From Parasponia andersonii (Eukaryota > Streptophyta > Magnoliopsida > Rosales > Cannabaceae): a stretch of 64,000 bases of DNA. This document shows positions 34,671 to 47,029 of the stretch, one piece after another. Made by a program: the position numbers and the translations under genes. Location of the stretch: NCBI GenBank assembly GCA_002914805.1, contig JXTB01000148.1, forward strand, positions 1 to 64,000, read 5' to 3'. How positions within the stretch are numbered: position 1 is the first letter of the stretch; each line of letters begins with the position of its first letter. The notes beneath the pieces are model-generated. The model saw only the letters and a list, made by a program, of their open reading frames with translations. It ran no database searches and had not been told where the DNA came from.

Positions 34671-35708
34671 TGCTGTTTAGCATTTTATTTTCCATTCTAC
34701 TATAAAAACAAAAGACTAATGCATAATTAGTCTCAACACAATTTTTGAAACGAAAAAATTTTGCAACTCAAAGAATTACTTAAAAGAGTAAAATGTGAAT
34801 ATACCGTAATTAAAAATTCATACATGAAAATTTATTACAAAAACACAAGTTTTTGTGACAGTATATACACTTAAAAGGGTAATTTCAATATGTTTTACAT
34901 GTTTTAAAAATACAAAATTTATCTCTTTAATTGTTAAAAGGTGGATGTATTGTCATCCCTCTCGGTCTCTTTTGTCTACTCTTCTCATCCTATTTTTAAA
35001 ATTATATTCTTAGTTAAAATTTAAATATTAATTACCACTTTTATCTTTCTTATTGTTTCAAAATTAACTCTAAATTTAATTTTATAGTTTCTCTTTCCAT
35101 CCACCCACACTCTTCCGTCCTGTTTCTTCTGTTGATACCCATATAATGATTTTCAAGTTCCCTTTGCTTGAGTACTTTAGCGTTTTATTTTTCATTCCTT
35201 TGTAAAAAGAAAAGACTAATGTACAACTAGTCTCAACACAATTTTTAAAACGCAAAATTACGCAACTCAAAGAATTAGTCAAAAGGGTAAAACCTAAATA
35301 CATTATAATTTTAAATATATTGTCACTGAAAAATTCATAGATGAAAATTTACCACAAAAACACAAGTTTTGTGACAATAAATATAATTAAAGGGTAATAT
35401 AAAATCTCCTCAATGTGTTTTAGCAAACTACTACTTTTTACATGTTTTTAAAAATACAAAATTTGTCTCTGGAATTTGTTAAAGGGTGACTCTTTTGTCA
35501 CTCTTCTATCTACTTTTCCCACCTTATTTTTAAAATTATAATCTCACTTAAAACTTAAATGTTAATTACAACTTTTATCTATATTATTTTTCCAAAATTG
35601 ACTCAGAAATTAAGTTTATAGTTTCTTTTTCCACCCACCCCAGACCCCCCTCCTCCTTCCTTTTTCTTCCGTTGATACCCATTTTCAGGTTCTCTTTGCT
35701 TGAGTGCT
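34671..35708. repeat. Tandem duplication, about 0.5 kb per copy
   Basis: Copy 1 (34671-35177) and copy 2 (35178-35708) align along their length: both begin TTTAGC(A/G)TTTTATTTT-like, share AAAAGACTAATG, TAGTCTCAACACAATTTTT, CAAAAACACAAGTTTT, TGTTGATACCCAT-like and end CTTTGCTTGAGT(A/G)CTT. By eye they agree at roughly 80%, with small indels. No coding frame is conserved between copies. Confidence 0.85.
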
Positions 35709-37032
35709 TCTATCTCTTTGCAAGATAAGGAATAGAGAGTAGATATTTGTTAAATCACGTTAAAATCATTCATTGGAACAGATTGAATTAAATTATTTTG
35801 TACAAAGACACAATGCCCTTGGCCAAAATCAATAAGGTAGTTATCATTAACCCAACAGTCACATACTATTTTTTTTTAAATCAGGAAAAATTATATCATT
35901 TTTTACGCTTAAATTTGAGTACTTAGCATTTAACATATAATTTGATTATTCGACTAGGTGCATTATGGCCATTTTCAGATTAAAAATTGACATAGCCAAT
36001 GGAAATTTGTCTTAAGAGGCAATTTTTTGATTCAATTTCACATATTTATGAGATATATTTAAGCTCTGTTTGACATTTGGATTTTTGGGAAAAAAAAATT
36101 CTAAAAAATTTCATTTGCTCTTATTTGAATTGAAACAAAAAAAAAAACAATAGAAAGTCTTTTAAAAAAAAGCGAGAATTTGATTTGGTATTAATTTTTA
36201 ATATATAAAACTTTGACACATTAATTAGTATAACAAAAAATATCAAAATAAAATTTTATAAACTTTTGAAAAAAATATTTTCCTATTTTTTTTTCTATGA
36301 CTTTTTTCTTGTAATAGTTTTTCCCTTTAAATTTGGAAACGAGCTTTAGATTTCTAAACTCATAGCGTCAAATTGCATTTTTCTAAAACACAAGAAGAGT
36401 TTTTTTTTTCCTTTTAATATAATTATTTCCTCACTATTCAATTCAATCACAAACAGTTTCATCATTAATTACTATGTCTGAATATTACCTCTAGTCGCAC
36501 AACAATTTGTCCTATTGTTACTAAAATAGTAAAATATCAGATTTTTTAACGTGTTCAAACTTCATACAATGTATATATTCATCTACGTGTACATCAGATT
36601 TTTCTAGCCACGCGGTGATCTCTAATTGGTCGAATTCGCCTCGCTATCTCAGTGCCACAATGAGTACGAAAAGACAAAAGCAAAAAAGAAAGAAAGTGAC
36701 TAGGGGTGTTGTGAGTGAGAGAGAGAGAGAGAGAGAGAGCTGAATTTTTCCAAACATATTCCGGCATTTTCCCACTTTTTTTTCCTTTCACTTTCTTTTT
36801 CCTGTCCTTGTTCCTTGCCACGAGATGGATCATCCAATCACTGTGATAATGGGGTGAAGATCTTCAATTCTGATGAGAATAATAAAGATGGGTATTGTAT
36901 AAAGCCTACTTTGTTATAAAGCTTCATAATAAAAGCAAAACAATTTGTTGGACTCGAATATCTCCTTTTTCTTTGTTTGTTTTCTTCCTCTTTACCATTT
37001 ATTCCCAATGTCACACGGTCTTTCCCCATCTT
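35709..37032. other. Gene-free DNA, GA tract and GC-richer patch
   Basis: 36590-36850 is richer in G/C and contains GCCACGCGGTGATC, a (GA)n tract (36717-36739) and pyrimidine runs, a composition often seen in plant promoters or 5' leaders. No adjoining gene body is evident. Confidence 0.4.
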
Positions 37033-37033
37033 C

Positions 37034-37064
<31 letters not shown>
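37033..37064. repeat. C22-A10 homopolymer pair
   Basis: Twenty-two consecutive C (37033-37054) followed directly by ten A (37055-37064). The minus strand would carry a G22 run able to form G-quadruplexes. Exact length may be a sequencing estimate. Confidence 0.9.
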
Positions 37065-37065
<1 letters not shown>

Positions 37066-39165
37066 TAAAATCCATTTTTCTTGGAAGCTCTTTCATAAAG
37101 GAGAGGCTTTTGCCTAGATGACGTAATTTTGGTCCAAAAGCATAAGAGAGAACTAAAGATAATTATGAAATCAACCTAATGAGAGTAGTAAGACCTTTTA
37201 TGCAAATAGGTTTGGTTTTTACTTTATTTTAAGCATATTTATAGATTAAACCTTTTGTACAAATTGCTTAAAGTATGAAATGAAACTTTAGTAAAAATAA
37301 ACGGATATCGAGAAGGCATTTGGAAAGTGAACAAATAGAAGTGCCACCAACCTTTTGCACTACCTTTCTCAGACTAGTGTGATGCGCGCAGATTTGTCTA
37401 CACATAACAAGCACTAGAGTTTCCACTTCAAATAATGTTTGGCTGTGTCTTTTTCAAAAATAATAATATTAATAATAATGAAATACTAATAAAACACATC
37501 AAATATTGAATCGAATTGCCAATTTTAGCTCTAGTATTTTGCATGTAAGTTTATTCTCAATGATATGGAAACGAAAAAAAAAAATACTCATACTCGGCGT
37601 GTTTTAATTTGACATTTTGCATAGGAATATGATGCTATGGATATAGAAAAACATTATTTCGAGACTTCATAGTTTGCTATTTCGATACAGAATGACAAGG
37701 CTAAAATTGACAATTTTAAATTTCGCCCAAAATCTTGCTCCAAGGCAGAAATTAATTCGTAGGAAATTTAAAAATTATAAGTATGAAATTGTAATTAGAT
37801 ATTATTAGTTAAATTAACATAAAATACAAGGCAGATTTTTATAATCAATCCTTAATATTTTTTATAGAGAATAATCAAACCGTAGCTAGCATATGTTCTT
37901 GTTGTTTAACCTATGAAATATCCTTTTATTAGTTTCCTTTGCTCTGTCGGTACCCCAATATATAGAATGTGGGGCTAACTTTGATCAAGGCCCTTGATAA
38001 AGGCAGAAAGTCTGAATGTCTGACCAATTAAGGAATCATTTCATAATTCACTGCAGTTATATAATCCCAAGGATCTAGCTAGCTAGGCACACTAAATGTA
38101 TGTATAATAAGTAAATCCTCGAGAATAGGCTAATTTATTGAAAAAGAAAAAAGAAAAAAGAAAAAAAAAAAGAAAGAAACAAAAGGAAAAAGCAACCAAA
38201 TTGAAGGTTAACAAGGCATTCTAGTATCAAATTAGTAACAGATGAAAGTAATAAGGTCATTTTTTTTAATTAGCCTAATATGTATATGTCAGTCTAGAAT
38301 ATTCAGGTCTCAATTTAGGAAAAAAAATAGAAAAAATACCAAAAAAACACTCTTATGTATTAGCAAAATACTAGTTTTGGCCTTTGCGTTTTTAGAAATG
38401 CAAAATGCATCCCAATATTTGCCAAAGGGAATCAAAATAATCCTTTGTATCAAATTTGGTCAAAATTATAAAGTAAAATGATACTAATAATGCTTAGTCA
38501 AAATTAATCAAATAATCATACTATATCTCTTTAATTAAACAACTCAAAAGCCAAATATCCAAAAACCCGTTTTAAAAAATTCTACACGATTTCTTATTAA
38601 AATATTGGTATTTGATGACTGCAAGTTGTGTCTAACATATCATCATTGAATTTTAGCTACCTTATTCTCTTAAAACTCACATTTTTTTTTTCTTAGTTTG
38701 TAATTGAAAAAGAACAAGACAAAGGTATGAAACACAAAACGATACAAAAAAGCAATCAAAAAGAAACTAAATACACAAAACAATATAAAACTAAAAAAGA
38801 AATAAAATAACCCGAGCAAACAAAGGGTAAGAGAAACTAATCAAAGGCTAAGAGCAAGAGCAAATACAAGTGAACACAATATAACTATGTTTAAAATGAA
38901 GAGTAAGGCATGATATCAACCAAAAAGCAAAGAGCAATCAAAACTAACATCTCAAGAAGCAAAATATACAACAACTAAAGAACAAGCCATCAACAACAAC
39001 TAAATAAACATGTCCATCAACACCAATCAAATAAACATGTTTTCCCCACAAACGTATCAACACTAACCAAATAAACATGTGAACATTGTCCTCAATGTTT
39101 GTAAAACTGTAAAGCACAAAGTAGAAAAACACATACCTGAGAGGTGAGATATCACTTCTCACCTT
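37065..39165. other. Gene-free DNA
   Basis: A purine-rich A/G tract lies at 38137-38192, with A-rich sequence at 38690-38900. Frames at 38242-38481 and 38944-39162 are low-complexity, without domains. Confidence 0.5.
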
Positions 39166-40530
39166 CTAACGGTCGGTGATGTCATCATTTCCTAGTGTCG
39201 GTAGTGGTAGGAAGAGGTTGTATGGCTGGAGAAGTCTCAGTGGATATTGTGGAAACAGAGGAACTCCAAAATAGTCTTGGTCTAAATATAAGGCCATCTT
39301 CTGAAACATATAGCCAAACGAGTTGTTGAAATCAGCTTGATATTGAGCTTGAGTAAGCTGCCGCAACTGCATATCCATTATTCTCACTTGGACCTCAACG
39401 AGAGTCCTTCCATACTGATCCAACTGTATATTCATCCCCATAAGTTGTTTTCCGTATGAAGATACTATCTGTTAAAGCTCGGCAAATGACAACAGTGAGG
39501 TCCTCTAGTAGGTGCCTGAGATGGCTCTGGCTCTTGATGCTTTTGGGGTGTAGCTTGCTACTCATCATGTTTTGGGGCATCTTGTCACCCAGCATATTAG
39601 GGTGAACATCGGGCCTCCACTATTCTGGGCATCTTTGTTTGGGTGACAGTCAAGATAAATCCTATCGTTCTCGTGGCAGCCCAACGAGAATGTATCCTTG
39701 CTCCGATCGCCAAGGCGTGGCGTTACTCCAACGCTGATACCTGTCAATAATAGTTTGCATAATGAGGCCTTGTTTTTGGCCGGTTGGCTCAAAGTCATCA
39801 ATTCTATCCCCTACATTCTTGCATAGGCCAGTGATAAGAGATGGATATATGAGTTCCAAGATGGTTTTGCCAATGATGTTGTGGAGAATTGAGCTTTTAA
39901 ACACCCTACCAATATTTATTGATCTCTCAGTTATAATACAGATCAACAAGACCGCTCGATTAGTTGTCACCTCAATTACATGTTATGATGGTATCAAGTT
40001 GGAGTAAATGAAATAGAACCACTCTTTTTCTTATGGGTTCAATTTATTAGAGGGGAATACCATAGCTGTGTGCTCATATTTAGGTTCAGTACATGTTACC
40101 CATTCTATTTCTAGAGCACACATCTGAGTGACGATGTCACTCTAATCTCATTCTTGTTCCATATATTGCATGTACTCGTCATTCTCGATATTCGGCAAGC
40201 TATAATTCTCAGTAATGTATTTAGAGTTGAAAGAGATCATCTTCCTCCTCGCAAAGACTTTGCACCCTTTATGGTCCGCCCTTGTATTTGGCACAGGATC
40301 AACTACCCATTCTGGCCTATCTGTTAATTGCTCCCAGCCCATATTTCAATAAATTCTTATATCTAGCCACCCCTGTCTAAATATGGTCTCAACCCCCGCT
40401 ATGAGATTATGGTTTTGTTCATTATCTTTTGGTAGACATCAAATGCCCAGTGGCTCACAATTTTTCTTCTATTAAAGTTGTCTTGAGCTCTAGATGACTG
40501 CTCTTTGTTTTTCTTAGGTGCAATTGTGCT
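39166..40530 (-). pseudogene. Orphan 'putative plant transposon protein' (envelope-like) fragment
   Basis: Several minus-strand frames in this stretch carry pieces typical of the plant transposon/envelope-like domain shared by Athila, Tat and Sirevirus elements. Near 40380-40520: KIVSHWAFDVYQKIM-like sequence. 40148-40342: DRPEWVVDPVPNTRAD, then KGCKVFARRKMISFNSKYI and a LP-I--DEY segment, matching the V-RG--V-F----IN---LP pattern. 39662-39970: SINIGRVFKSSILHNIIG and LIYPSLITGLCKNVGD. 39166-39441: a C-terminal tail rich in Gln, Leu and Pro. No LTR was identified around it, so the parent element is undefined. Broken fossil with several breaks. Confidence 0.6.
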
Positions 40531-41230
40531 AGAAATACCTAATATGCACCTATTCCAAATACCTCAAAAATGTGAAAAAGGCTAACTTGCTAAGCCCCAA
40601 ATCACACAATACAACCAAACAATTAACCATAAGTCACAAAGTCTTCCCAAATGATGAATTAGAACTCTTCTTTCTCACTCATGCATCTTATTGAACACCT
40701 TGTATAGTTACTCAAACATCACCACCAAAACCCTTAAATTGATATCTTTTCTACCTTCCAAAATACAAAATTACAATAACATTTCACTAAAGATAACAAG
40801 GTATAATCCACAATATTCAAGGACCAATTTAAGCTTATGGTAATCTAAACCCAACACATCTCCAACCATATTCCCAAGAACTAATTCAAGTTCCAATACA
40901 ATGATAAGTCCAAGAGTAAACACTTGAGAAAATTTACTTGAGTAGTTTACTTAGGAAGCCAATCCATCATTGAATCACCAAAGAAGACCTTGAGTTCTTG
41001 AAAGTGGAAACACCACGAATTCACAAAAATGTGGGAAAAAATGCTCTTAAAACTCTTGAAAGTTGGAGGATGAGATAGAAAGATTGGAAGAAATTGGTGA
41101 TTTAGGAGCGAATTTGTTGTTGGGTGATGGTGTGGAGGTATTGAAAGGGAGGAAGTGAGGAGGTGTGGGTGATTTGGGGGTGAAGAAAAGGGTATAAGTT
41201 ATCATTATTAGGATTATATGCAAAAGATAT
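40531..41230 (-). other. Upstream region of the orphan envelope-like fragment
   Basis: No long frame. The segment 40980-41190, read on the minus strand, is pyrimidine-rich (TCTTCTTTGG, CCTCCACACC, CTTCCTCCC patterns) and could be the leader of the fragment at 39166-40530. No promoter can be proven. Confidence 0.3.
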
Positions 41231-41470
41231 TTATTATTTATGAATATTTTAGATATTTAATAAAAGATATTTTATGTATAGTATTTGTAATAATATTTTG
41301 ATTATTGATACAATAGTAAATGTAAAAAATATTCTATAATTTATTTATAAGAGATATATTTCAATAAAGTTGTTTATTAAAATTAAGACATATTATTTCT
41401 AATTAAATCAAATAAGTTTGTTCACAACTAATAAGAAAAGCTGGACACTTCTCTTGGATCATGTTATAAG

Positions 41471-42681
41471 TGTGAAATCCCACATCGGCTGGAAAGGGGA
41501 ACGAAGCACTCTTTATAAGGGTGTGGATACCTTTCCCTATCAGACGCGTTGAAATCCGTGAGTTGCGGAGGCCGGGTTGGCCAAGTAACAAAGCGGACAG
41601 TATCTACTAGCGGGGGTGTTGGGCCCACCANNNNNNNNNNNNNNNNNNNNNNNNNNNNNNNNNNNNNNNNNNNNNNNNNNNNNNNNNNNNNNNNNNNNNN
41701 NNNNNNNNNNNNNNNNNNNNNNNNNNNNNNNNNNNNNNNNNNNNNNNNNNNNNNNNNNNNNNNNNNNNNNNNNNNNNNNNNNNNNNNNNNNNNNNNNNNN
41801 NNNNNNNNNNNNNNNNNNNNNNNNNNNNNNNNNNNNNNNNNNNNNNNNNNNNNNNNNNNNNNNNNNNNNNNNNNNNNNNNNNNNNNNNNNNNNNNNNNNN
41901 NNNNNNNNNNNNNNNNNNNNNNNNNNNNNNNNNNNNNNNNNNNNNNNNNNNNNNNNNNNNNNNNNNNNNNNNNNNNNNNNNNNNNNNNNNNNNNNNNNNN
42001 NNNNNNNNNNNNNNNNNNNNNNNNNNNNNNNNNNNNNNNNNNNNNNNNNNNNNNNNNNNNNNNNNNNNNNNNNNNNNNNNNNNNNNNNNNNNNNNNNNNN
42101 NNNNNNNNNNNNNNNNNNNNNNNNNNNNNNNNNNNNNNNNNNNNNNNNNNNNNNNNNNNNNNNNNNNNNNNNNNNNNNNNNNNNNNNNNNNNNNNNNNNN
42201 NNNNNNNNNNNNNNNNNNNNNNNNNNNNNNNNNNNNNNNNNNNNNNNNNNNNNNNNNNNNNNNNNNNNNNNNNNNNNNNNNNNNNNNNNNNNNNNNNNNN
42301 NNNNNNNNNNNNNNNNNNNNNNNNNNNNNNNNNNNNNNNNNNNNNNNNNNNNNNNNNNNNNNNNNNNNNNNNNNNNNNNNNNNNNNNNNNNNNNNNNNNN
42401 NNNNNNNNNNNNNNNNNNNNNNNNNNNNNNNNNNNNNNNNNNNNNNNNNNNNNNNNNNNNNNNNNNNNNNNNNNNNNNNNNNNNNNNNNNNNNNNNNNNN
42501 NNNNNNNNNNNNNNNNNNNNNNTTGGCCAAGTAACAAAGCGGACAGTATCTACTAGCGGGGGTGTTGGGCCCACCAGGCTTTCCGGGTAGACGCATTTTG
42601 AAAACCGTGAGCTGCGGAGAGCGGTTTGGTCCAAGTGGCAAAGCGGACAATATCTGCTAGCGGGGTTCTTGGGCTGTTACA
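41471..42681 (+). mobile_element. TRIM-like / solo-LTR element with tandem units and assembly gap
   Basis: Begins TGTGAAATCCCACATCGG and ends CTTGGGCTGTTACA, the ends of a well-known short plant LTR family (TRIM-type). Includes the family landmarks TTTATAAGGGTGTGG (41512-41526), AGACGCGTT and AAAGCGGACA(G/A)TATCT. Perfect 5-bp target duplication ATAAG at 41466-41470 and 42682-42686. A roughly 100-bp unit (from CCTTTCCCTATCAGACGC to GGGCCCACCA) is repeated: at least a first copy, an identical 54-bp tail copy after the gap (42523-42576 equals 41577-41630) and a diverged last unit (42577-42681). Non-coding. Confidence 0.85.
41631..42522. other. Assembly gap (892 N)
   Basis: Unresolved bases. 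The gap is bounded by the same 54-bp sequence on both sides (41577-41630 and 42523-42576), so it probably hides further tandem units that short reads could not resolve. Open frames crossing it are artefacts. Confidence 0.98.
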
Positions 42682-43989
42682 ATAAGACTTTGTATACTTA
42701 TAGTGTGTCTTATTCTATATTGGTGTGACTATGTGTAAAAAGACTTAGTGTGTAAATATTGAATAAGGACCATAAAATATTTTCTTGTAATAAGTGTCGT
42801 TGACAAAAATATATTCTCACAAACTTGATAATTACCACATGTCTTTCTTAATCCTGAAATAGGTGATGAATTCGTATTCATAATTTGTATTATTTATGAT
42901 ATTAAAAGGTACAGATTAAGAAATTGACAATCTAGACCTCGACATTTTGATAATGCATTATTATTCGCATTGGGAACATATACTTATAGATATAGAATCC
43001 ACAAATCTATTATATAGAGAAGTGAATATTGTCTTGAGGAGTTATAAGAGCTTGGATGATTTAAATTTTAGCTAAGTAATTAGTAAAATTGGATATTTTA
43101 TTAATTGAAAATTTTCTGTAAGTCTGATCATCCATTAGATATAATATTGTATCAAGGAATTGTAAGACATAATTGGAGGGGTAAAATGGTAATTTCACCT
43201 ATATCTAATTATCGATATTTATGTGGAGATATGCATGCACATATTAATTATCTAATAGATATAATTTTATTTATAAAGTATCTTGTGATATTTATTTAAT
43301 TCAAAAATGCAGTTTGAACCTTTAGTGGAATAAGTCCATAACTAATAGTATAAGCTCATTTGTATTAAGAGTTAATTATAACTGGATTCTTGTCTATTGG
43401 AGCTTGATTAAATAGATCCATTGGGGTTCCAAATCTATACTAACATCTTAGGCTGCATGAGATCAATTGGACTCAAATAGTTTTTTAGGCAATTACATAA
43501 CAAAGGAGAAAAATGTCAGACTCATTGCTAAATTAATAGTGATTTTTACCCATCCTAGGGTTGGCTAAAATTCCTTCTTAAGCTCCTTATTGAGTAGTTC
43601 TTGATTGAAACAATAATTTGGTGACTGCACAAAAAATTGAGAGAAAAGTGAGGGAGAAAAATTCTTAGAGTCACTATTGGAGGCCATTAGAGTTCTTGCA
43701 TTCTCATTTAGAGGTTGATTAAGATCAATGCGCCTATACATCTCTGTACTTATAAGCTTGGTGCATAGGAAAGAAGACTCATTAGTTGAGGTACATAATC
43801 TCTTATATATATTTAGACCATAATAAAGATCTTAAATGGTTTTATGAAAAACAATAATCCAAAAGTTTTCTTTTGTTTTCTATATTTCCACTCATATTTG
43901 ATTTTGTCATATTTTTCGTAAATTATAACTAATAGTTATTACACGACTGGACATATTTTGTTTCAGCTAGAAGTATTTATTATTATTAT

Positions 43990-44605
43990 TTTTTATTGCA
44001 GCCTGTGGTGTAGTTGTGCCTCTGCCTAGTGCAACTGCCCTAGCTTCTAGTAATGTGACACAGGGTGCCATTGTCCACCATAGTAATGATTGTGCTGCTA
44101 TTCGCTCTCCATGATTGAAACTATTCTTTTGTCTCAATTGTGAAGTACTCTGTCCTTATAAATGTGTTTTATATATGAAGAGGAATAACTCCTAATGAAG
44201 CTTAGGAGTCGACTTAATGGGTGAGGACTCTCTAATCCTCTGGCATCCACATAATAATATTCATTGATCCAGGAAAATAGCTGAGCAACCTTTGTTGATC
44301 CTGTGGCATTTGAAACATCAAGTAAAGCTGGTCATTTTGGTCATCTCATCAAAACCATTGACTCCATTCTCCACATTTTTTTCTCTTCTCAACTGGAGAA
44401 TGGGACAGTATTTCGGGTATCTAACTGACGAGGCCTTATAACTCTGCCTGAGCTACAATTTGAGATCCAAGCCCGTACATAAGATAACCAAGCTACCCAA
44501 AATCTCACAGCCTATAGATCCGCAGCATTCTCCTTCAGAAGAAGCTCATCCAAGCTCAAAATCTCATCGACCTCTTTAAAGATAGTTAGTGAATTGTATA
44601 ACCCA
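43990..44605 (+). pseudogene. Unrecognised coding-like remnant, left part, cut by Copia-2
   Basis: Starts after a polypyrimidine-AG like TTTTTTATTGCAG (to 43999), which could be a 3' splice site, and is clearly less AT-rich than its surroundings. Short open stretches occur in the plus direction, including ACGVVVPLPSATALASS near the start and YRSAAFSFRRSSSKLK near 44510-44560. The last part stays open up to the insertion point of Copia-2, and the sequence right of that element (from 49613) is open in the matching frame. I do not recognise the family; it may be a host pseudogene or part of an unknown mobile element. Confidence 0.4.
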
Positions 44606-44610
44606 ACAAT

Positions 44611-45038
44611 TGTTGTGCAGCGGAAGCGCAACTATTCCAAATTCTTATATTTAATATTAAGACAATATTAAATATAAACTACTAAGAAATTAACGAAAGC
44701 AGAAAATGCGTAGAAAATACTAAATGCAAAAATAAAGAAGAGCACAAAATTTAGCGAGATTCGGTGTTGCTGACCACTTCACTAACTTAAAAAGAATAAA
44801 TACAAAATCTAGGCTATAATGCAAAAATCTAGAAATAAATGGGAAAATGGGTAAAAACAAAACTATAGAGGTCCTTAAGAATAAAAGTCTTCACTAATAG
44901 AGAACTAATTTTAGGATGATTAAAACTAATTATAGTAGGCTTTATTTATAGCCAATTGTAGACTTTAAATATTTATATACAAGTAATGTGGGACAAAGTG
45001 AAAAACAATTACAAAAGCTAACAAGCCAAATTCTAACA
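44611..45038 (-). repeat. 3' LTR of Copia-2
   Basis: Starts TGTTGTGCAGCGGAAG on the plus strand and ends AATTCTAACA. A purine-rich minus-strand tract (CCAAGATAGAGAT) adjoins it and is the likely polypurine tract. Confidence 0.88.
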
Positions 45039-45139
45039 ATCTCTATCTTGGTGAGTTAGCAGATCTCACCTAAATTTTGTCATTTCCTGTATCCTCTATC
45101 TATTACAACCATACCACTTTATGTACCAAAAAGCACAAT

Positions 45140-45560
45140 CAAATTTGTAGGATATTGATCAAGTCCAAATAATGATTAAACTTGATCGATATCCCCACTT
45201 TGGTCATTATATCCACAGGATTCTCAGTAGTCCTAATCTTCTGAATCAGTATCTTTCCTTCATTAATAATCTTCTATACAAAGTGATATTAAACGTCAAT
45301 ATGCTTTGTATGCATGGTATATTATATTCTTTGCTAAGTGAATGACACTCTGACTATCAGAATAAATATAAACATACTCATGAACAACTCCCAGCTCTTC
45401 TAGTAATTCTTATAACCAAATATCTTCTTTTATAGCCTCTATAATTGTATGTACTCCACCTTTGTAGTAGACAAAGCAATTGTAGAATGTAAAGTAGATT
45501 TCTAACTAATTGGTACTCTTACAAATGTGAATACATATCCAGTAGTTGAACAACATTTAT
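45140..45560 (-). pseudogene. Copia-2 RNase H remains
   Basis: Lies between the 3' LTR and the RT remains, where Copia RNase H is expected. The plus-strand text around 45450-45530 (reversed: ...TTGTCTACTACAAAGGTGGAG...) fits the STTEAEY-like region, and 45280-45340 fits the region before HFIR. Too degraded for residue-level statements. Confidence 0.6.
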
Positions 45561-45677
45561 CCAAATCATCAGTGTAATCGGAATCAACATAACTAACTAC
45601 ACACTGACCAAGTCTATCATCCTACTTAAAAACTAAACCAACATCTATAGTCTTCAATAAGTACCATAGAATCTATT

Positions 45678-46760
45678 TCACACTTGCCAATGATCTTTAC
45701 CGGGATCATATAAATACCTACTCATAACTCCAACTGCATATGAAATGTCGGGTCTTACACACATCATAGGATACATCAAGTTATCAACCGCATTTGAATA
45801 CGGAATTCGTGACATGTACTCTCGCTCTACATCTGTACTCAGGGATAGAGATGTACTAAGCTTCAAATAAGGAACAAGTGGCATACTAACAGGTTTTGAT
45901 TATTCAGTTATACTAAAACACTGTAATATTTTCTTCAAATATTGTTTCTGAGTTAAACTAACTTTGCTTCTCCCTCTATCTCTACTAATCTCTATACCAA
46001 GAGTCTTCTTCGCTTCTCCAAGATCCTTCATTTCAAACTCTTGATTCAACTGAGCTTTCAACTTCTCAATTTCTTTTTGAATTTTCAAAGCTATCAATAT
46101 ATCATCAACATACAAGAGTAGATAAATAAAAGACCCACCTCAGAGCCCGCGAAAATACACGTAACTATTAAACTTGCTTCTTGTGTACTTCTTACCCATC
46201 ATAAACTAATTAAATCACTTGTACCATTACCTTGGCAATTGTTTCAGCCCATAAAGTGGTATTTTCAATTTACAAATCCAGTTTTCTTTTCTAGTAATCT
46301 TGAATCTTTCTGGCTGAGATATATAGATTTCCTCTTATAAATCACCGTGTAGAAACGCAATTTTTACATCCACCTGTATTACCAAAGCTAATAAAATTAT
46401 AACGGAGGAACGTTTAATAACTGGAGAAAATACTTCATTATAATCAATTCCATCTAACTGAGTATAGCTTTCCGCTACTAATCTTGCCTTGAAGCGAACA
46501 TCAATCTTATTTGAAAATCTTTCTTTCTTTGTATATACCCATTTGCACCCAATTGCCTTCTTGTTCTTCGGTAGTTAAACTAGTTTCCAAGTTTCATTCT
46601 TTCGGATAGACTGCATTTCTTCCTCTATTACTTTCACCCACTGTTCAGTTTTCGAACTTTTGACTGCATCTTTGTACGTGGAAGGAACATCATCATCTAC
46701 AATGGGAAGTGTATATGTCACCATATTAACAAATCGAGTAGGTTTACGAATTTCCTATTT
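45678..46760 (-). pseudogene. Copia-2 reverse transcriptase remains
   Basis: The frame at 45900-46115 starts with the RT catalytic box MYVDDILIA and continues KAQLNQEFEMKDLGEAKKTLGIEI and VSLTQKQYLKKILQ, classic Copia RT. 45678-45884 holds MSRIPYSNAVDNLMYPMMCVRPDISYAVGVMSRY, the region linking RT to RNase H. Further right (to about 46760) N-terminal RT remains include a region reading as KWVYTKK-like sequence near 46530. RT copies element RNA into DNA. Many breaks; fossil. Confidence 0.85.
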
Positions 46761-47029
46761 TGGCCTATTATGTGCAATTGATTCTTGCTACTGTTGAGGT
46801 TCTTAGGTCGGAACTTCTTCATCATCTTCAGTGTCCTCTTCTGCCAATAGAGTCTCACCACTATTTTTAATAACATTAGTTGAGACTACTATTATTGTTT
46901 TCTTAAACTCTACTTACTATGAAATACTAATGGCATTCTTTTGGTCTTTTGTTACCTTCTTTAACATGGCAGATTCATCAAAAGTAACATCTCTGCTAAA
47001 TAAAATCTTTCTCGAACTTAGACACTAAG

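Larger units (their letters stand above)
41231..43985 (+). mobile_element. Possible LTR-like host segment around the TRIM-like element
   Basis: The flanks of the TRIM-like element (41231-41465 and 42687-43985) resemble, in short words, the LTR-like layer at 10168-22045, for example a GGGGTAAAATGGTAATTTCACC segment at 43177-43200 and a GAGAGAAAAGTGAGGGAGAAA segment near 43640. Boundaries were not found and no coding frame is present. This could be another non-autonomous LTR sequence. Confidence 0.3.

Noticed and set aside
36590-36850. Promoter of a host gene
   Set aside because: Composition is suggestive but no TATA box with a downstream coding frame could be shown on either strand.
36838-37056. 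Frame starting with a poly-glycine run on the minus strand
   Set aside because: The glycines come from the C22 homopolymer; no domain and no gene context.
41464-42650. Long open frames (300+ residues) on both strands across 41.5-42.6 kb
   Set aside because: They consist almost entirely of the N gap; no real codons support them.
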